Numbered from the stretch's first letter, positions 7,850 through 17,146 are shown. The stretch is 41,704 bases of DNA from Micrococcales bacterium (GCA_009777345.1 WRMB01000036.1:1-41704), one strand, 5' to 3'. Notes: generated by a model not told the origin, from the letters alone. Made by a program: numbers and translations.

Positions 7850-7940
7850 GGGCGGGGTGTCTAGCCGCCGCGCTGGCACCGGGCCTGGCGGGAGCCGACG
7901 CAGTCGGCGAGGGACTGCGCGGCGGCTAGACACCCCGCCC
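7850..7940. repeat. 24-bp perfect inverted repeat with 43-nt structured loop
   Basis: Arms 7850-7873 and 7917-7940 are perfectly complementary (GGGCGGGGTGTCTAGCCGCC at the outer side). The loop itself holds short inverted repeats such as GCCGA/TCGGC. The element lies between the GIY-YIG gene stop (7970) and the nnr start, 29 nt after the stop, so it may act as a terminator. Unlike the other hairpins here, I do not see a repeated motif inside the arm. Confidence 0.85.
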
Positions 7941-7969
7941 TGCGCCCAACCCGACCAAGACCCAAAGCG

Positions 7970-9241
7970 TCACCGAGCCTCAGCCAGCTCCAGCGACGTC
8001 CGGTACTCCACCGCCCCGGGCCGGGTGCGGAACTCGGGCACGCCGATCCGGTGGGTGGCCAGCGCGTCGAACACCTCCAGCGGGGTGGCGCGGAAGAACT
8101 CGCGCCGCTGGTTGACCAGGTTCACCCGCCGGTCGGCCAGGTGCTGGTGCAGCACGTCGACGACGCCGACCGCGTCGGCCGCGAAGAACAGGGCGTGCAC
8201 GTCGAAGTCGAACGGTACGGACTCTTCGGCCAGCTCGCGGATATAGCTCATCGGATCGGGCCGCCGCGTCAGGCCGATCTTGACGACACCGTTGCCGAAC
8301 GACCCGATGTTGGAGACCACGTACACGTAGCCCGCGCGCCCGTCGGCGGCGCGCTGGTCGATATCGGCCAGCGCCTGGTCGAGGTCGGCCAGCCGTGCCA
8401 CCTGACGTTCGGCCCCGTCGGTGTCGCCGCGGGCGTGCGCCTTGGACAGGGCGTTGGAGCAGTACTCCCGCTCGGCCTCCAGCAGGCTGCGTTCATGGCG
8501 CAGCCCGTCGGCGGCCCGGGTGGCCTCGCGCAGCACCCGGGCCTGGGCCCGCTCGGTCTCGGCCTGGCCGGCCAGCACCACGGCGTGCTGCGCGGCCAGC
8601 TCCAGCTCGGTGGTGCGCAGCCGGTGGTACTCGGGGTCGATGTGCAGGTCGACGATCTGGCCGCACTCGGCGACCATTCCGGCGAACCGGTCCAGCCGGG
8701 CCCGGGCCACGTCGAGACGGCCGGGCTCGACGGTCCGGATGGCGTTCTCGGCCTCGGCGTCGTAGGCCGCCAGCGCTATGGCCGACAGCTGGTCGACGAT
8801 CTGGCCCGCCACGACCGACTTCTTGAGCCTGCCGAGCCGGAGCTCTCGGGCCACGCCGACCGCACCGCCGGACGCGACCATCTCGTGGACGTGGGTCCGG
8901 ACCGCCGACAGCCGGGCCGCCAGGCTGGTCGACGTCTCCGCGGGGTGCTCTACGTCGTACAGGCCGCGTCGCTGCACGGCGACCTTGCGCCGGACGTCCA
9001 GCAGCTGGGCCTGCTCGGCCGCCAGCTCGGTCCGGGTGCTGTCCAGCTGTTCGGTCAGGGCGGCGAGCGCGTCGCGGGCCTGGGCGACCGTGTCGCTGAC
9101 CTCGACCAGGTCCAGGCCGTCGAGCTGTTCCAGCGCCGCCCGCAGCCGGTGGTTCTCGGCCGTGAGCCGCCGGGCGGCCGCTCGGGCGCCGAACAGCGGG
9201 CGGTTCTTGGGCTGCAGGTCGTCCGGCGGCGCGGTGCTCAT
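7970..9241 (-). CDS. DUF4041 / T5orf172-type GIY-YIG domain protein
   Basis: The 423-residue protein has three parts. An Arg/Ala/Glu/Leu-rich helical and coiled-coil N terminus spans about 20-90. The DUF4041-like region lies near 95-260. A GIY-YIG-superfamily domain of the T5orf172/Mug113 type spans about 303-395, with GYVYVVSN at 304-311, VKIGLTRR at 320-327 and RREFFR at 379-384. The GIY-like strand, the K-I-G strand, Arg and Glu are consistent with a nuclease fold, but activity is inferred. I start at the ATG at 9239-9241, with CAGACT 6 nt upstream. Upstream codons are non-conserved. Such proteins are common in phages and genomic islands. Here it separates acpS and nnr, which suggests horizontal acquisition. 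Confidence 0.85.
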   Translation of the reverse strand: MSTAPPDDLQPKNRPLFGARAAARRLTAENHRLRAALEQLDGLDLVEVSDTVAQARDALAALTEQLDSTRTELAAEQAQLLDVRRKVAVQRRGLYDVEHPAETSTSLAARLSAVRTHVHEMVASGGAVGVARELRLGRLKKSVVAGQIVDQLSAIALAAYDAEAENAIRTVEPGRLDVARARLDRFAGMVAECGQIVDLHIDPEYHRLRTTELELAAQHAVVLAGQAETERAQARVLREATRAADGLRHERSLLEAEREYCSNALSKAHARGDTDGAERQVARLADLDQALADIDQRAADGRAGYVYVVSNIGSFGNGVVKIGLTRRPDPMSYIRELAEESVPFDFDVHALFFAADAVGVVDVLHQHLADRRVNLVNQRREFFRATPLEVFDALATHRIGVPEFRTRPGAVEYRTSLELAEAR

Positions 9242-9735
9242 CCGTCGAGTCTGTACGACGCGAGTGACGCCAGCCACCGGAGCAAGTAATATCTCCGCTC
9301 GGTCTGTGTGACACGACAGACCCTGCCCTGTGGGGCTCGTGGTCGACCTGCGGGACCCGCGTCGCGGGTTGACGATACAGGTGCGGCCGCCACGAGTCCG
9401 GCTGGATCCCGGAGCCGATCCAGCCGGACTCGCCGCCACGGCCCTGGAGACCGAACCTCGGCGGGAGGCGACCGGGAACGCGGCTCCCGGTCATCACCAG
9501 GACGACAGTGCCACCCGAAGATAAGTCCACGCGTCGTCCGGCTATCGGTGACGCTCTCACGACTTGTCGGCTCCGGCAACCGCGGCACTCGACGTCGACG
9601 GGCGAAAACGTGGCGACCCTCCCCTGGTCTGGACCTTTCGCCACAGGTGCGGCATTTGTCATACTTCCACCGCAACCCATTGCCCACGACGACCAGTCGT
9701 GTCATGCCCGATCATGCGTCCAGGGCGTCAGGACC
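9242..9735. other. 494-nt gene-free stretch with two inverted repeats
   Basis: No convincing gene is seen between the GIY-YIG gene and acpS. A 16-bp perfect inverted repeat (9393-9408 / 9417-9432, loop CCGGAGCC) and a smaller interrupted one (about 9301-9322, GGTCTGT...ACAGACC) are present. A minus-strand frame at 9238-9705 has no recognisable domain and overlaps the GIY-YIG promoter and start. Parts of the stretch are less GC-rich than the genes around it. Confidence 0.6.
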
Positions 9736-10104
9736 TCACTGGGATCCCGTGGCCGACCGCTCGGCCACCACCAGTGCTGCCGCGATGCCCGCGTCGTGGG
9801 ACAGCGACAGGTGCCAGCCGGTCACGCCGAGCTCGGCCGCCCGGGCGGCGACAGTGCCGGTGAGCAGCAGCCGGGGTGGGCCACCGGGGACCCGGGTCAC
9901 GGTGCAGTCGTGCCAGCGCAGCCCACCTGGGGCACCCAGCGCCTTGGCGACGGCCTCCTTGGCGGCGAACCGGGCGGCCAAGGACTGGTCCGGCAGCTCG
10001 GCTTCGTCCGGCGCGAACAGCCGGTCCCGCAGCCGCGGTACCCGGGCCAGCGTGGCGACGAACCGCCCCACGTCCACCACGTCGATGCCCACCCCGACGA
10101 TCAT
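9736..10104 (-). CDS. acpS: Holo-[acyl-carrier-protein] synthase
   Basis: AcpS transfers 4'-phosphopantetheine from CoA to a serine of acyl carrier protein. The 122-residue protein is of normal length and has the two signatures of the family: [12 protein letters not shown] at 4-15 with the magnesium Asp8, and [12 protein letters not shown] at 46-57 with Glu50. The [13 protein letters not shown] strand lies near 98-110. The ATG at 10102-10104 is chosen because the longer open frame reads through the hairpin and into glmS antisense context. It follows glmS and lies near coaA, which makes its CoA substrate. Confidence 0.94.
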   Translation of the reverse strand: MIVGVGIDVVDVGRFVATLARVPRLRDRLFAPDEAELPDQSLAARFAAKEAVAKALGAPGGLRWHDCTVTRVPGGPPRLLLTGTVAARAAELGVTGWHLSLSHDAGIAAALVVAERSATGSQ

Positions 10105-10117
10105 GTCGGCACCGTCC

Positions 10118-10191
10118 GCGCCGGTGCGACACTTCCACGCCAGAGCGACAGTTTGAAGTGTCGTTCTGGCGTGGAAGTGTCGCACCGGCGC
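10118..10191. repeat. 36-bp inverted repeat between glmS and acpS
   Basis: Arms 10118-10153 and 10156-10191 pair over 36 bp with two mismatches and a 2-nt loop. Each arm contains a GCGACACTTC-like motif twice (the second copy reads GCGACAGTTT) separated by about 10 nt, repeating the motif-linker-motif plan. It begins 17 nt after the glmS stop. Terminator or mRNA-processing function is possible; no T-run is visible. Confidence 0.88.
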
Positions 10192-10208
10192 GGGCAGAGG
10201 GGCACGGG

Positions 10209-12062
10209 CTACTCGACCGTGACGGACTTGGCCAGGTTGCGGGGCTGGTCGACGTCCAGGCCCTTGGAGTGGGCCAGCTCGCAGGCGAAGATCTGCAGGG
10301 GGACCACGGCCAGCAGGGGGGCCAGGAGCGTGGGGCACTGCGGGACGCGGAACACCACGTCGGCGAACGGAACGACGTCGCAGTCCCCGTCCTCGGCGAT
10401 GACCAGGGTGCGGGCGCCGCGGGCCCGGATCTCCTGGATGTTGGAGACCACCTTGGAGTGCAGCGAGTGCCGTCCGCGTGGGGAGGGCACGACGACGAAC
10501 ACCGGCTGGCCCGGCTCGATCAGGGCGATCGGCCCGTGCTTGAGCTCGCCCGCCGCAAAGCCCTCGGCGTGGATATAGGCCAGCTCCTTGAGCTTCAGCG
10601 CGCCTTCCAGCGCCACCGGGTAGCCGACGTGCCGACCCAGGAACAGCACCGTCCGCGTATCGGCCATCCACCGGGCGATCTCCCGCACCTGGTCAGAACG
10701 GTCCAGCACGGTCTGGATCTTGTCCGGCATGGCCCGCAGCTCGCAGAGCTTCGCCGCGACCTCGTCGGTGAACAGGGTGCCGCGCAGCTGGGCCAGGTAC
10801 AGCCCGAGCAGGTAGGCCGCGGTGATCTGGGCCAGGAACGCCTTGGTGGACGCCACCGCGATCTCCGGCCCGGCGTGGGTGTACAGCACCGCGTCGGACT
10901 CGCGCGGGAGGGTCGACCCGTGGGTGTTGACGATGGACAGCGTGGCGCTGCCCTGCTCACGGGCGTACCGCACGGCCATGAGCGTGTCCATGGTCTCCCC
11001 CGACTGGGAGACCGCCACGACCAGGGTCTGGGCGTCCACCACCGGGTCGCGGTAGCGGAACTCGTGCGCCAGCTCGACCTCGACCGGGATGCGGCACCAG
11101 TGCTCGATGGCGTACTTCGCGACGTGCCCGGCGTAGGCGGCGGTACCACAAGCCACGACGACGATCTTGTTGACCGCGCGCAGCACGGACTCCTCGATCC
11201 GGATCTCGTCCAGCACCAGGGTGCCCAAGGCGTCGGTGCGACCCATCAGGGTATCGGCCACGGCCTGCGGCTCGTCGGCGATCTCCTTGTCCATGAACGA
11301 CCGGAAGCCGCCCTTCTCGGCCGCTTTGGCGTCCCAGTCCACGGTGTACCGGCGGGGCTGCGTCGGCTGCCCGGCGAAGTCGGTGACCACGACGGACGTC
11401 GGGGTGATCGTGACGATCTCGTCCTGCCCCAGTTCCATCGCCTGGTTGGTGCGCGCGATGAACGCCGCGACGTCCGAACCGAGGTAGTTCTCCCCGTCGC
11501 CCAGCCCGACGACCAGCGGCGAGTCGTGCCGCGCCCCGACGACCACCCCCGGCTGGGCCGCGTGCACCGCGAGCAGGGTGAACGTCCCGTCCAGCTGCGC
11601 CACCACCTGGCGCATGGCCGCGGTCAGGTCACCGGTCGCGGCGTAGGCGTGGTCCAGCAGGTGCGCCACGACCTCGGTGTCGGTCTCCGAGGCGAACTCG
11701 TCGCCCTCGGCCAGCAGCGCGGCCTTGAGCGTGGCGAAGTTCTCCACGATCCCGTTGTGGATCAGCGCCAGGTCGCCGCTGACGTGCGGGTGGGCGTTGG
11801 CGTCGGTCGGTGCGCCGTGCGTGGCCCACCGGGTGTGCCCGATCGCCGCGGTCCCCGGGTCCAGCGGGTGCGCGTCGATCTCGGCCACGAGGTTGCCCAG
11901 CTTCCCGGCCTTCTTGGCCGTCTGCAGGCCCTGGTCGGTGACCACCGCGACGCCCGCCGAGTCGTACCCCCGGTACTCCAGCCGCCGCAGACCCTCGACC
12001 GCGACCTCCAGCGGACGACCGCTGGCCGGACCACCACCGACGTATCCCACGATGCCGCACAT
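10209..12062 (-). CDS. glmS: Glutamine-fructose-6-phosphate aminotransferase (isomerizing)
   Basis: GlmS makes glucosamine-6-phosphate, the entry to UDP-GlcNAc and peptidoglycan. The 617-residue protein has the Ntn-type glutaminase domain beginning MCGIVGYVG, whose Cys2 becomes the nucleophile. Two SIS sugar-isomerase domains follow in the C-terminal half ([20 protein letters not shown] and [20 protein letters not shown]), then the conserved C terminus [11 protein letters not shown]. The ATG at 12060-12062 is fixed by the need for Cys directly after Met. A TACCAT hexamer lies 7 nt upstream. No glmS ribozyme-like sequence was noticed upstream. It works one step before GlmM, also in this window. 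Confidence 0.97.
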   Translation of the reverse strand: MCGIVGYVGGGPASGRPLEVAVEGLRRLEYRGYDSAGVAVVTDQGLQTAKKAGKLGNLVAEIDAHPLDPGTAAIGHTRWATHGAPTDANAHPHVSGDLALIHNGIVENFATLKAALLAEGDEFASETDTEVVAHLLDHAYAATGDLTAAMRQVVAQLDGTFTLLAVHAAQPGVVVGARHDSPLVVGLGDGENYLGSDVAAFIARTNQAMELGQDEIVTITPTSVVVTDFAGQPTQPRRYTVDWDAKAAEKGGFRSFMDKEIADEPQAVADTLMGRTDALGTLVLDEIRIEESVLRAVNKIVVVACGTAAYAGHVAKYAIEHWCRIPVEVELAHEFRYRDPVVDAQTLVVAVSQSGETMDTLMAVRYAREQGSATLSIVNTHGSTLPRESDAVLYTHAGPEIAVASTKAFLAQITAAYLLGLYLAQLRGTLFTDEVAAKLCELRAMPDKIQTVLDRSDQVREIARWMADTRTVLFLGRHVGYPVALEGALKLKELAYIHAEGFAAGELKHGPIALIEPGQPVFVVVPSPRGRHSLHSKVVSNIQEIRARGARTLVIAEDGDCDVVPFADVVFRVPQCPTLLAPLLAVVPLQIFACELAHSKGLDVDQPRNLAKSVTVE

Positions 12063-12069
12063 GACCACC

Positions 12070-12075
12070 ATGGTA
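12070..12075 (-). promoter_or_regulatory. Probable -10 element for glmS
   Basis: TACCAT on the minus strand lies 7 nt before the glmS ATG. This leaves almost no 5' leader, so the transcript is probably leaderless. The start codon is independently fixed by the catalytic Cys2. No clear -35 box was found. Confidence 0.45.
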
Positions 12076-12114
12076 GAGACCTTTGACCCCCGCCGTGCGC
12101 CGCGCGTGCCGATC

Positions 12115-12182
12115 CCAGTTCGTGGGTCTGACGCCGATCCACCGGTTTGAATCAGTGGATCGGCGTCAGACCCACGAACTGG
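12115..12182. repeat. 28-bp perfect inverted repeat in the glmS-coaA divergent region
   Basis: Arms 12115-12142 and 12155-12182 are perfectly complementary around the 12-nt loop CGGTTTGAATCA. The inner loop can pair further with one interruption. Because glmS and coaA diverge from this region, the hairpin cannot be a terminator for either. It lies about 40 nt upstream of the glmS -10 element. A regulatory or mobile-repeat role is possible. Confidence 0.85.
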
Positions 12183-12306
12183 TGCTGATTTATCGGTTTG
12201 CGGTGGGGGTCGGGGGCGGCGGGACGCAGGACCTCAAGCCTGCGCCCGCCAGGAAGTATCGCGAAACGTCGCACCGCGCACCGCGCGGCCCAGCGCTCGA
12301 CACGGG

Positions 12307-12312
12307 CACAAT
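12307..12312 (+). promoter_or_regulatory. Possible -10 element for coaA
   Basis: CACAAT lies exactly 6 nt before the GTG start of coaA, the spacing seen before several other genes here. There is no strong Shine-Dalgarno sequence, consistent with a leaderless transcript. The -35 region shows no consensus. Confidence 0.4.
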
Positions 12313-12318
12313 CGGCAC

Positions 12319-13257
12319 GTGGCTTCCCTCTCCTCGACGCCGTACGTCGACCTCTCCCGGGACGACTGGGCACACCTGTCGGCCTCCACCCCCCTGCCGC
12401 TGACCGCCGACGACGTGCGCCGCTTGCGCGGTATCGGCGACCCCGTCGACCTGCACGAGGTCGACGTGGTGTACCGGCCGCTGTCGCGGCTGCTGGACCT
12501 GTACATCGGTGCCACCCACGGTCTGCACGCGGCGACGGCGGCGTTCCTCGGCGAGAGCGCCAGCCGCACCCCGTTCGTCATCGGCATCGCCGGGTCGGTC
12601 GCGGTCGGCAAGTCCACCGCGGCCCGGCTGCTGCGCGAGCTCATCGCCCGCTGGCCGGCCACACCGAAGGTCGAGCTGGTCACCACCGACGGGTTCCTGT
12701 ACCCCAACGCCGAGCTGGAGCGCCGCGGCCTGATGGGCCGCAAGGGGTTCCCCGAGTCCTACGACCGGCGCGCCCTGCTGCGCTTCGTCGCCCAGGTCAA
12801 GGCCGGGGTGCCCGAGGTGCGGGCCCCGGTCTACGACCACGTCACCTACGACATCGTGCCTGGTGAGCAGGTCGTGGTCTCAAGACCCGATGTGCTCATC
12901 GTCGAGGGTCTCAACGTGCTGCAGCCCGCGCGGTCGACCAGCCGGTCGAACGTCGCGGTGAGCGACTACTTCGACTTCTCTATCTACGTCGACGCGCGTA
13001 CCCCCGACGTGCGCCGCTGGTACGTCGAACGGTTCCTGTCGCTGCGCAGCACCGCGTTCGCCCGGCCGGGCGCCTATTTCGGGCGCTACGCGAAGCTGAC
13101 CGACGACGAGGCCGTCGGCCTCGCCGGGCAGATCTGGGACGATATCAACGCCCCGAACCTGGCGCAGAACATCGCCCCGACCCGGGCCCGGGCGACCCTG
13201 GTGCTGCGCAAGGACGCGGACCACCGGATCACCGGAGTCCGGCTGCGCAAGCTGTGA
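12319..13257 (+). CDS. coaA: Pantothenate kinase, type I
   Basis: CoaA phosphorylates pantothenate, the first step of CoA synthesis. The 312-residue protein has the P-loop GSVAVGKST at 92-100, the TTDGFLYPN strand near 124, the RKGFPESYD segment and the [11 protein letters not shown] strand. All are typical of the prokaryotic type I (PanK-I) family, as are the length and the C terminus GVRLRKL. Translation starts with GTG at 12319. The gene stops one base before the end of the convergent DedA gene. Confidence 0.96.
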   Translation: MASLSSTPYVDLSRDDWAHLSASTPLPLTADDVRRLRGIGDPVDLHEVDVVYRPLSRLLDLYIGATHGLHAATAAFLGESASRTPFVIGIAGSVAVGKSTAARLLRELIARWPATPKVELVTTDGFLYPNAELERRGLMGRKGFPESYDRRALLRFVAQVKAGVPEVRAPVYDHVTYDIVPGEQVVVSRPDVLIVEGLNVLQPARSTSRSNVAVSDYFDFSIYVDARTPDVRRWYVERFLSLRSTAFARPGAYFGRYAKLTDDEAVGLAGQIWDDINAPNLAQNIAPTRARATLVLRKDADHRITGVRLRKL

Positions 13258-13258
13258 C

Positions 13259-13945
13259 CTACTCGGTGCTGGCGCCCACGGTGCTGTCTCCCTCTGTCTG
13301 TGTGCTGTCGGCTCCGCGCGGCCGGTCCGCCGCGTCCTGCGGTCCCTGAGACGGCGACGTGAGGAACCGCTGCAGCACCCAGTCCACGACGACCCCGATG
13401 ATCACCCCGCCGCCGACGCCGACCACGACCGCGACCAGCGGATAGTCGCCGAGCACCTTGCCCGCGACCAGCCCGATAGCGGACGAGTAGACGGCCCACA
13501 TCGCCGACGCGACCGCGTCGACCGCCATGAACCGGCGCCGCGGGTAGTGCAGCGCCCCGGCGATGACGTTCACCGCGACCCGGCCCACCGGGATGTACCG
13601 GGCGGCAATGATGAACGCCGCCCCCCGCCGCGCCAGCGCCTGCTCGGCCCAGTCCAGCGCGGCCTGCGCCCGGGCACCGCGGAGCACCCCCAGTCGACGG
13701 ATCTTGACCATCCGCCCGACCTGGTAGGTGATCTGGTCGCCGGTGAACGCCCCGACGGTGGCCACCAGGACGATCCCGGCGAGGTTCGGCTGACCCGTCG
13801 CGGCCCACAGCGCCGCCATCGCGATGACCAGCGACTCGCTGGGAATCGGGGGGAAGAACCCGTCGACGGTGGCGAACAGGTAGACGACGAGGAAGATCCA
13901 CGGTGTGCTGACGAACCCCTCAGCCCACACCTGTAGCTGGTCCAC
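13259..13945 (-). CDS. DedA family (VTT domain) membrane protein
   Basis: The 228-residue integral membrane protein has the DedA hallmarks FFPPIPSES near 30-38, GDQITYQVGR near 69-78 and ARYIPVGR near 114-121, with four to five hydrophobic segments. DedA/VTT proteins are linked to flipping undecaprenyl phosphate or phospholipids across the membrane; the exact substrate here is not visible. The C terminus (about 195-228) is hydrophilic, rich in D, S, T and Q. Its TAG stop is separated by one base from the coaA stop, so the two genes converge with no room for a separate terminator. Confidence 0.9.
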   Translation of the reverse strand: MDQLQVWAEGFVSTPWIFLVVYLFATVDGFFPPIPSESLVIAMAALWAATGQPNLAGIVLVATVGAFTGDQITYQVGRMVKIRRLGVLRGARAQAALDWAEQALARRGAAFIIAARYIPVGRVAVNVIAGALHYPRRRFMAVDAVASAMWAVYSSAIGLVAGKVLGDYPLVAVVVGVGGGVIIGVVVDWVLQRFLTSPSQGPQDAADRPRGADSTQTEGDSTVGASTE

Positions 13946-14134
13946 CCGGCGTGCTCCTCGCTGCGCTCGTTCCCCGACGCTCTGCCCCGCACTGGCTACG
14001 CCGCTGCACGGAACCTCTCGCGTCGTGGACCCACCCTCGACGGGTGTCTCTCGTACCCCACCGTACGGCGTCTCGGAACCGGACCGGCTCAGGGAGGACC
14101 CGGAGAAGCACCCTGGTCCGTCCTGGCTCGGACA

Positions 14135-14989
14135 TCACGCCACCCGACGCGCGTAGACCTCGACGAAGCGGCGCAGCACCGGCGGCAGGGCGTCCACACC
14201 CGATACCGCGGCGGCGGCGAGCAGGTCGTCCAGCTCTTCGGGGGCGAAGTACCCGTACTGCGCGTAGGTGCGCATCCGCAGCTCCAGACCAGCCAGGTCC
14301 AGCTCGGGGTGGAACTGGGTGGCGTAGGCCCGGCCCACCCGGAACGCCTGCACCGGCGCACCGTCGCCGGTGGCCAGCAGCACCGCCTCGGGCGGCAGCG
14401 TCGTGACGGCCTCCTTGTGCCCGGTAAAAGCGTAGAAACGCGGCCCGGTCGCGGCGAACACCGGATCGGCCGCCCCGTCGGGGGTGACCCGCACCTGGAC
14501 CCCGGACACCGGCTCGGGGTACGTGCGGTCCACCACGGCACCGATATGCCGGCCGAGCGTGCCGATGCCATAGCAGCAGCCCAGGAAAGGCACGTCAGCG
14601 GCCAGCACGTCCTTCAGCAGCCGGTCCAGGTCGGCCTCGACCCGCAGCTGGACGGCCGACTTGGTATCCGTCGGGTCGCTGACGCAGAACGACCCGCCGC
14701 CGAGCAGCACCCCCGAATACGCCTCAAGGTCCACGTCCCCCAGGGGCCCGGCCTCCAGCCGTACCCGGTGCAGCTGCGCCTCGGTCAGGCCCGCGGAGCG
14801 CAGGAAGGCCGCATACTCGTCGTCCGCGGCGACGTCCTCGGCGCGGATACCGAGGAACAAGAACGGCGCGACGCGACGGGCAGCGTCAGCCGCGCCGCGG
14901 TCTGCGCCGTCCGTGCGGTCCGTCACTGCGCTGTGGTCTGCGACTGCGCTGTGGTCTGCTGATGCGTTGTGGTCTGTGATGGTGCTCAC
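14135..14989 (-). CDS. Class I glutamine amidotransferase (GMP synthase-like)
   Basis: The 284-residue stand-alone amidotransferase has the triad of the class: nucleophile Cys139 in GCCYGIG (137-143), and His227 and Glu229 in ATQFHPEL. Acceptor domain and substrate are not apparent, so the amidated product is unknown. The first about 38 residues form an imperfect hexapeptide repeat (DHSAVA-like) encoded by the 18-nt tandem repeat at 14922-14975. They are probably dispensable; the family core begins near APFLFLG at 41. The GTG start is 1 nt beyond the def stop, so the pair is probably co-transcribed. Confidence 0.88.
   Translation of the reverse strand: MSTITDHNASADHSAVADHSAVTDRTDGADRGAADAARRVAPFLFLGIRAEDVAADDEYAAFLRSAGLTEAQLHRVRLEAGPLGDVDLEAYSGVLLGGGSFCVSDPTDTKSAVQLRVEADLDRLLKDVLAADVPFLGCCYGIGTLGRHIGAVVDRTYPEPVSGVQVRVTPDGAADPVFAATGPRFYAFTGHKEAVTTLPPEAVLLATGDGAPVQAFRVGRAYATQFHPELDLAGLELRMRTYAQYGYFAPEELDDLLAAAAVSGVDALPPVLRRFVEVYARRVA
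14922..14975. repeat. Three 18-nt tandem repeats in the amidotransferase N terminus
   Basis: Units 14922-14939, 14940-14957 and 14958-14975 share CTGCGCTGTGGTCT or close variants. The 18-nt period preserves frame and encodes the hexapeptide repeats. More degenerate copies continue toward lower coordinates. Copy number is likely to vary between strains. Confidence 0.8.
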
Positions 14990-14990
14990 C

Positions 14991-15638
14991 TCACGGTAGC
15001 TCGAATCCCAGCTCGGCGGCCGCGGTACGAGGCACGGACTCGACCGCCCAGTGCCCGCCCCAACCCGCCGAGGCCAGTGAACGCGGTTCAGCCCGGTCCA
15101 GGTACAGCGTGCCCATCAGGTGGTCGGTCTCGTGCTGCACGATCCGGGCAGGCCAGCCGGTGAGCACCTCGTCGACCGGTCTGGCGTGCTCATCGGCAGC
15201 GGTGAGCCGGACCTGACGGAACCGGTGGACGACCGCGGCGTACCCCGGCACCGAAAGACAGCCCTCGTAGAAGCCGACGCGCTGGTCTCCGGCAGGTGCG
15301 CAGCGCGGGTTGACCAGCACCCGGAAGGGCAGGACCTCGCGTTCGCGCGCCGCGGCCAGGTCCCGGTGGCCCAGCCCGGGGTCCTCCACGACGGCCAGGG
15401 CGAGCGACAGCCCGATCTGCGGGGCGGCCAGGCCGACCCCGGGGGCGTCGTGCATGGTCCGGCGCATCAGCGCGACCAGGGCGGTCAGGGTCTCGGTGTC
15501 GAGCTGGCCGTCGTACGGCGCGGCGACGGCCCGTAGCACCGGGTCACCGGCGACGACGACTGGGGCCAGACCGTCGCCGACCTCGTCCAGCAGCCGCGCC
15601 ACCTGGTCGGCCAGCGAACGCGACGCCGCGGTCACCAC
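14991..15638 (-). CDS. def: Peptide deformylase
   Basis: Def removes the formyl group from nascent proteins. The 215-residue protein has all three motifs: GVGLAAPQIG at 67-76, EGCLSVPG at 125-132 with metal ligand Cys127, and QHETDHLMG at 168-176 with His169, Glu170 and His173. Length is slightly above the bacterial norm because of a tail after the third motif. The GTG start lies inside a 17-nt tandem-repeat tract shared with the 3' end of glmM. A second GTG is immediately adjacent, so the start is uncertain by one codon. Confidence 0.95.
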   Translation of the reverse strand: MVTAASRSLADQVARLLDEVGDGLAPVVVAGDPVLRAVAAPYDGQLDTETLTALVALMRRTMHDAPGVGLAAPQIGLSLALAVVEDPGLGHRDLAAAREREVLPFRVLVNPRCAPAGDQRVGFYEGCLSVPGYAAVVHRFRQVRLTAADEHARPVDEVLTGWPARIVQHETDHLMGTLYLDRAEPRSLASAGWGGHWAVESVPRTAAAELGFELP

Positions 15639-15717
15639 GACACCGCACTCACCAGTACCGGGTTCGACGACACCGCGTTCACCACGACACCGCGTTCACC
15701 ACGATGCTGCGTTCACA
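15637..15717. repeat. 17-nt tandem repeats at the def/glmM junction
   Basis: Four units related to ACGACACCGCGTTCACC occur at 15637-15653, 15667-15683, 15684-15700 and 15701-15717. The first is separated from the rest by 13 nt. The array includes the def start and the glmM stop codon. Its 17-nt period is out of frame, so it is an intergenic expansion, not a coding repeat. Confidence 0.85.
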
Positions 15718-17062
15718 ACGACAGTCGTTCTCTGACCACATCAGCCAGCTCGTGCGCCACCCGCTCGGCGTCGGTCTGGGTCGCGGCCTCCACCATGACC
15801 CGCACCAGCGGTTCGGTACCCGAGGGGCGCAGCAGCACCCGGCCGGTATCGCCCAGCTCGACGCTGGCCCTGGCGATGGCCTCGGCCAGGGTCTCGTCGG
15901 TGTCGACCGCCTTGCGGTCCACCCCGGAGACGTTGACCAGCGTCTGCGGCAGCCGACGCACCACCGACGCCAGCTCGGCCAGCGTCAACCCGGTGGCAGC
16001 CACCCGGGAGGCCAGCTGGAGCGCGGTGAGCACCCCGTCCCCGGTGGTCGCGTGCTCGGCGAAGATGATGTGCCCGGACTGCTCGCCGCCCAGCACGTAA
16101 CCGCCGGAGCGCATCGCCTCCAGCACGTGCCGGTCACCGACGGCGGTGTCTACGCAGGTGATTCCGGCCTCGGTCATCGCCAGGCGCAGCCCGAGGTTGC
16201 TCATCACGGTGATGACCAGGGTGTCGTCGACCAGTGCGCCCCGTTCGTGCAGGGCGATGGCCAGCGCCGCCATGATCTGGTCGCCGTCGACGATGACGCC
16301 GCGGTGGTCCACGGCGATGCACCGGTCGGCGTCGCCGTCGAACGCCACCCCCAGGTCGGCCCCGGCGGCCACCGTCGCCACCTGGAGCTGTTCGGGGTGG
16401 GTCGACCCGCACTTCTCGTTGATGTTGCGCCCGTCGGGCGAGGCGTTGATGACGACGACGTCCGCCCCGGCGTCCCGCAGCGCTTCCGGTCCGACCTCGC
16501 TGGCCGCGCCGTTGGCGCAGTCCACGGCGATCCGCAGGCCGTGCAGCGGGTGGCGCACCGTGTCGACCAGGTGCTCGATGTACTGCGCGTCCGCCCGCCC
16601 GGTGTCGACCCGGATGCGGCCGACGTCCACGCCGACCGGCCGGGCCCACTGCTCGCCGAGCCGTGCCTCGATGGCCGCCTCCAGCTCGTCGTCCAGCTTG
16701 TGGCCACCGGCGGCGAGGAACTTGATCCCGTTGTCCGGCATCGGGTTGTGCGACGCGGACAGCACCACGCCGAGGTCGACCCCGATATGCGCGGTGAGGA
16801 AGGCGACCGCCGGGGTGGGCAGCACCCCGACGTCGATGACGTCCACCCCGGCGGAGGCCAGGCCCGCGGCCACCGCCGCGGACAGGAACTCCCCCGAGGC
16901 GCGCGAGTCACGGCCGACGACCGCCCGGGGACGGTGCCCCTCGAACACCCCTTTGGTCGCCAGCACGTGCGCGGCGGCGACCGACAGGTCCAGCGCCAGC
17001 TCCGCGGTGACGTCCCGGTTGGCCAGACCACGGATGCCGTCCGTCCCGAACAGTGCAGCCAT
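15713..17062 (-). CDS. glmM: Phosphoglucosamine mutase
   Basis: GlmM converts glucosamine-6-phosphate from GlmS to the 1-phosphate. The 449-residue alpha-D-phosphohexomutase has the N-terminal FGTDGIRG at 5-12, the phosphoserine loop [11 protein letters not shown] with Ser104, the Mg-binding DGDADR motif and the C-terminal [15 protein letters not shown] phosphate-binding loop. The ATG at 17060-17062 has AAGGAG 8 nt upstream, which decides it over an in-frame ATG eight codons earlier. It follows rpsI behind a terminator-like hairpin, the usual actinobacterial order rplM-rpsI-glmM. Confidence 0.97.
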   Translation of the reverse strand: MAALFGTDGIRGLANRDVTAELALDLSVAAAHVLATKGVFEGHRPRAVVGRDSRASGEFLSAAVAAGLASAGVDVIDVGVLPTPAVAFLTAHIGVDLGVVLSASHNPMPDNGIKFLAAGGHKLDDELEAAIEARLGEQWARPVGVDVGRIRVDTGRADAQYIEHLVDTVRHPLHGLRIAVDCANGAASEVGPEALRDAGADVVVINASPDGRNINEKCGSTHPEQLQVATVAAGADLGVAFDGDADRCIAVDHRGVIVDGDQIMAALAIALHERGALVDDTLVITVMSNLGLRLAMTEAGITCVDTAVGDRHVLEAMRSGGYVLGGEQSGHIIFAEHATTGDGVLTALQLASRVAATGLTLAELASVVRRLPQTLVNVSGVDRKAVDTDETLAEAIARASVELGDTGRVLLRPSGTEPLVRVMVEAATQTDAERVAHELADVVRERLSL

Positions 17063-17107
17063 CGACAGCTCCTTCGCTATGGGCACCTCTGCCTTGGAAC
17101 GAGAGCA

Positions 17108-17134
17108 CCCGGCCCCGCCAGAGACGGGGCCGGG
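17108..17134 (-). terminator. Hairpin terminator after rpsI
   Basis: A 10-bp perfect GC-rich stem (17108-17117 / 17125-17134, CCCGGCCCCG) with a 7-nt loop begins 13 nt past the rpsI stop. On the minus strand it is followed by TGCTCTCGTTCC, a modest pyrimidine stretch. It likely terminates rplM-rpsI, so glmM may have its own promoter. Confidence 0.75.
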
Positions 17135-17146
17135 CAGGATGCGCGC

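Noticed and set aside
9238..9705. Minus-strand frame with a CxxC-like start in the gap before acpS
   Set aside because: No recognisable domain, weak coding bias at its start, and it runs through the GIY-YIG gene promoter and start. The CxxC alone is not enough.
12063..12318. glmS ribozyme
   Set aside because: The glmS -10-like hexamer lies 7 nt from the start, leaving no room for a ribozyme leader, and no ribozyme-like core was seen.
13946..14134. Possible tRNA or small gene between DedA and the amidotransferase
   Set aside because: No cloverleaf pairing and no coding frame with an SD could be found.
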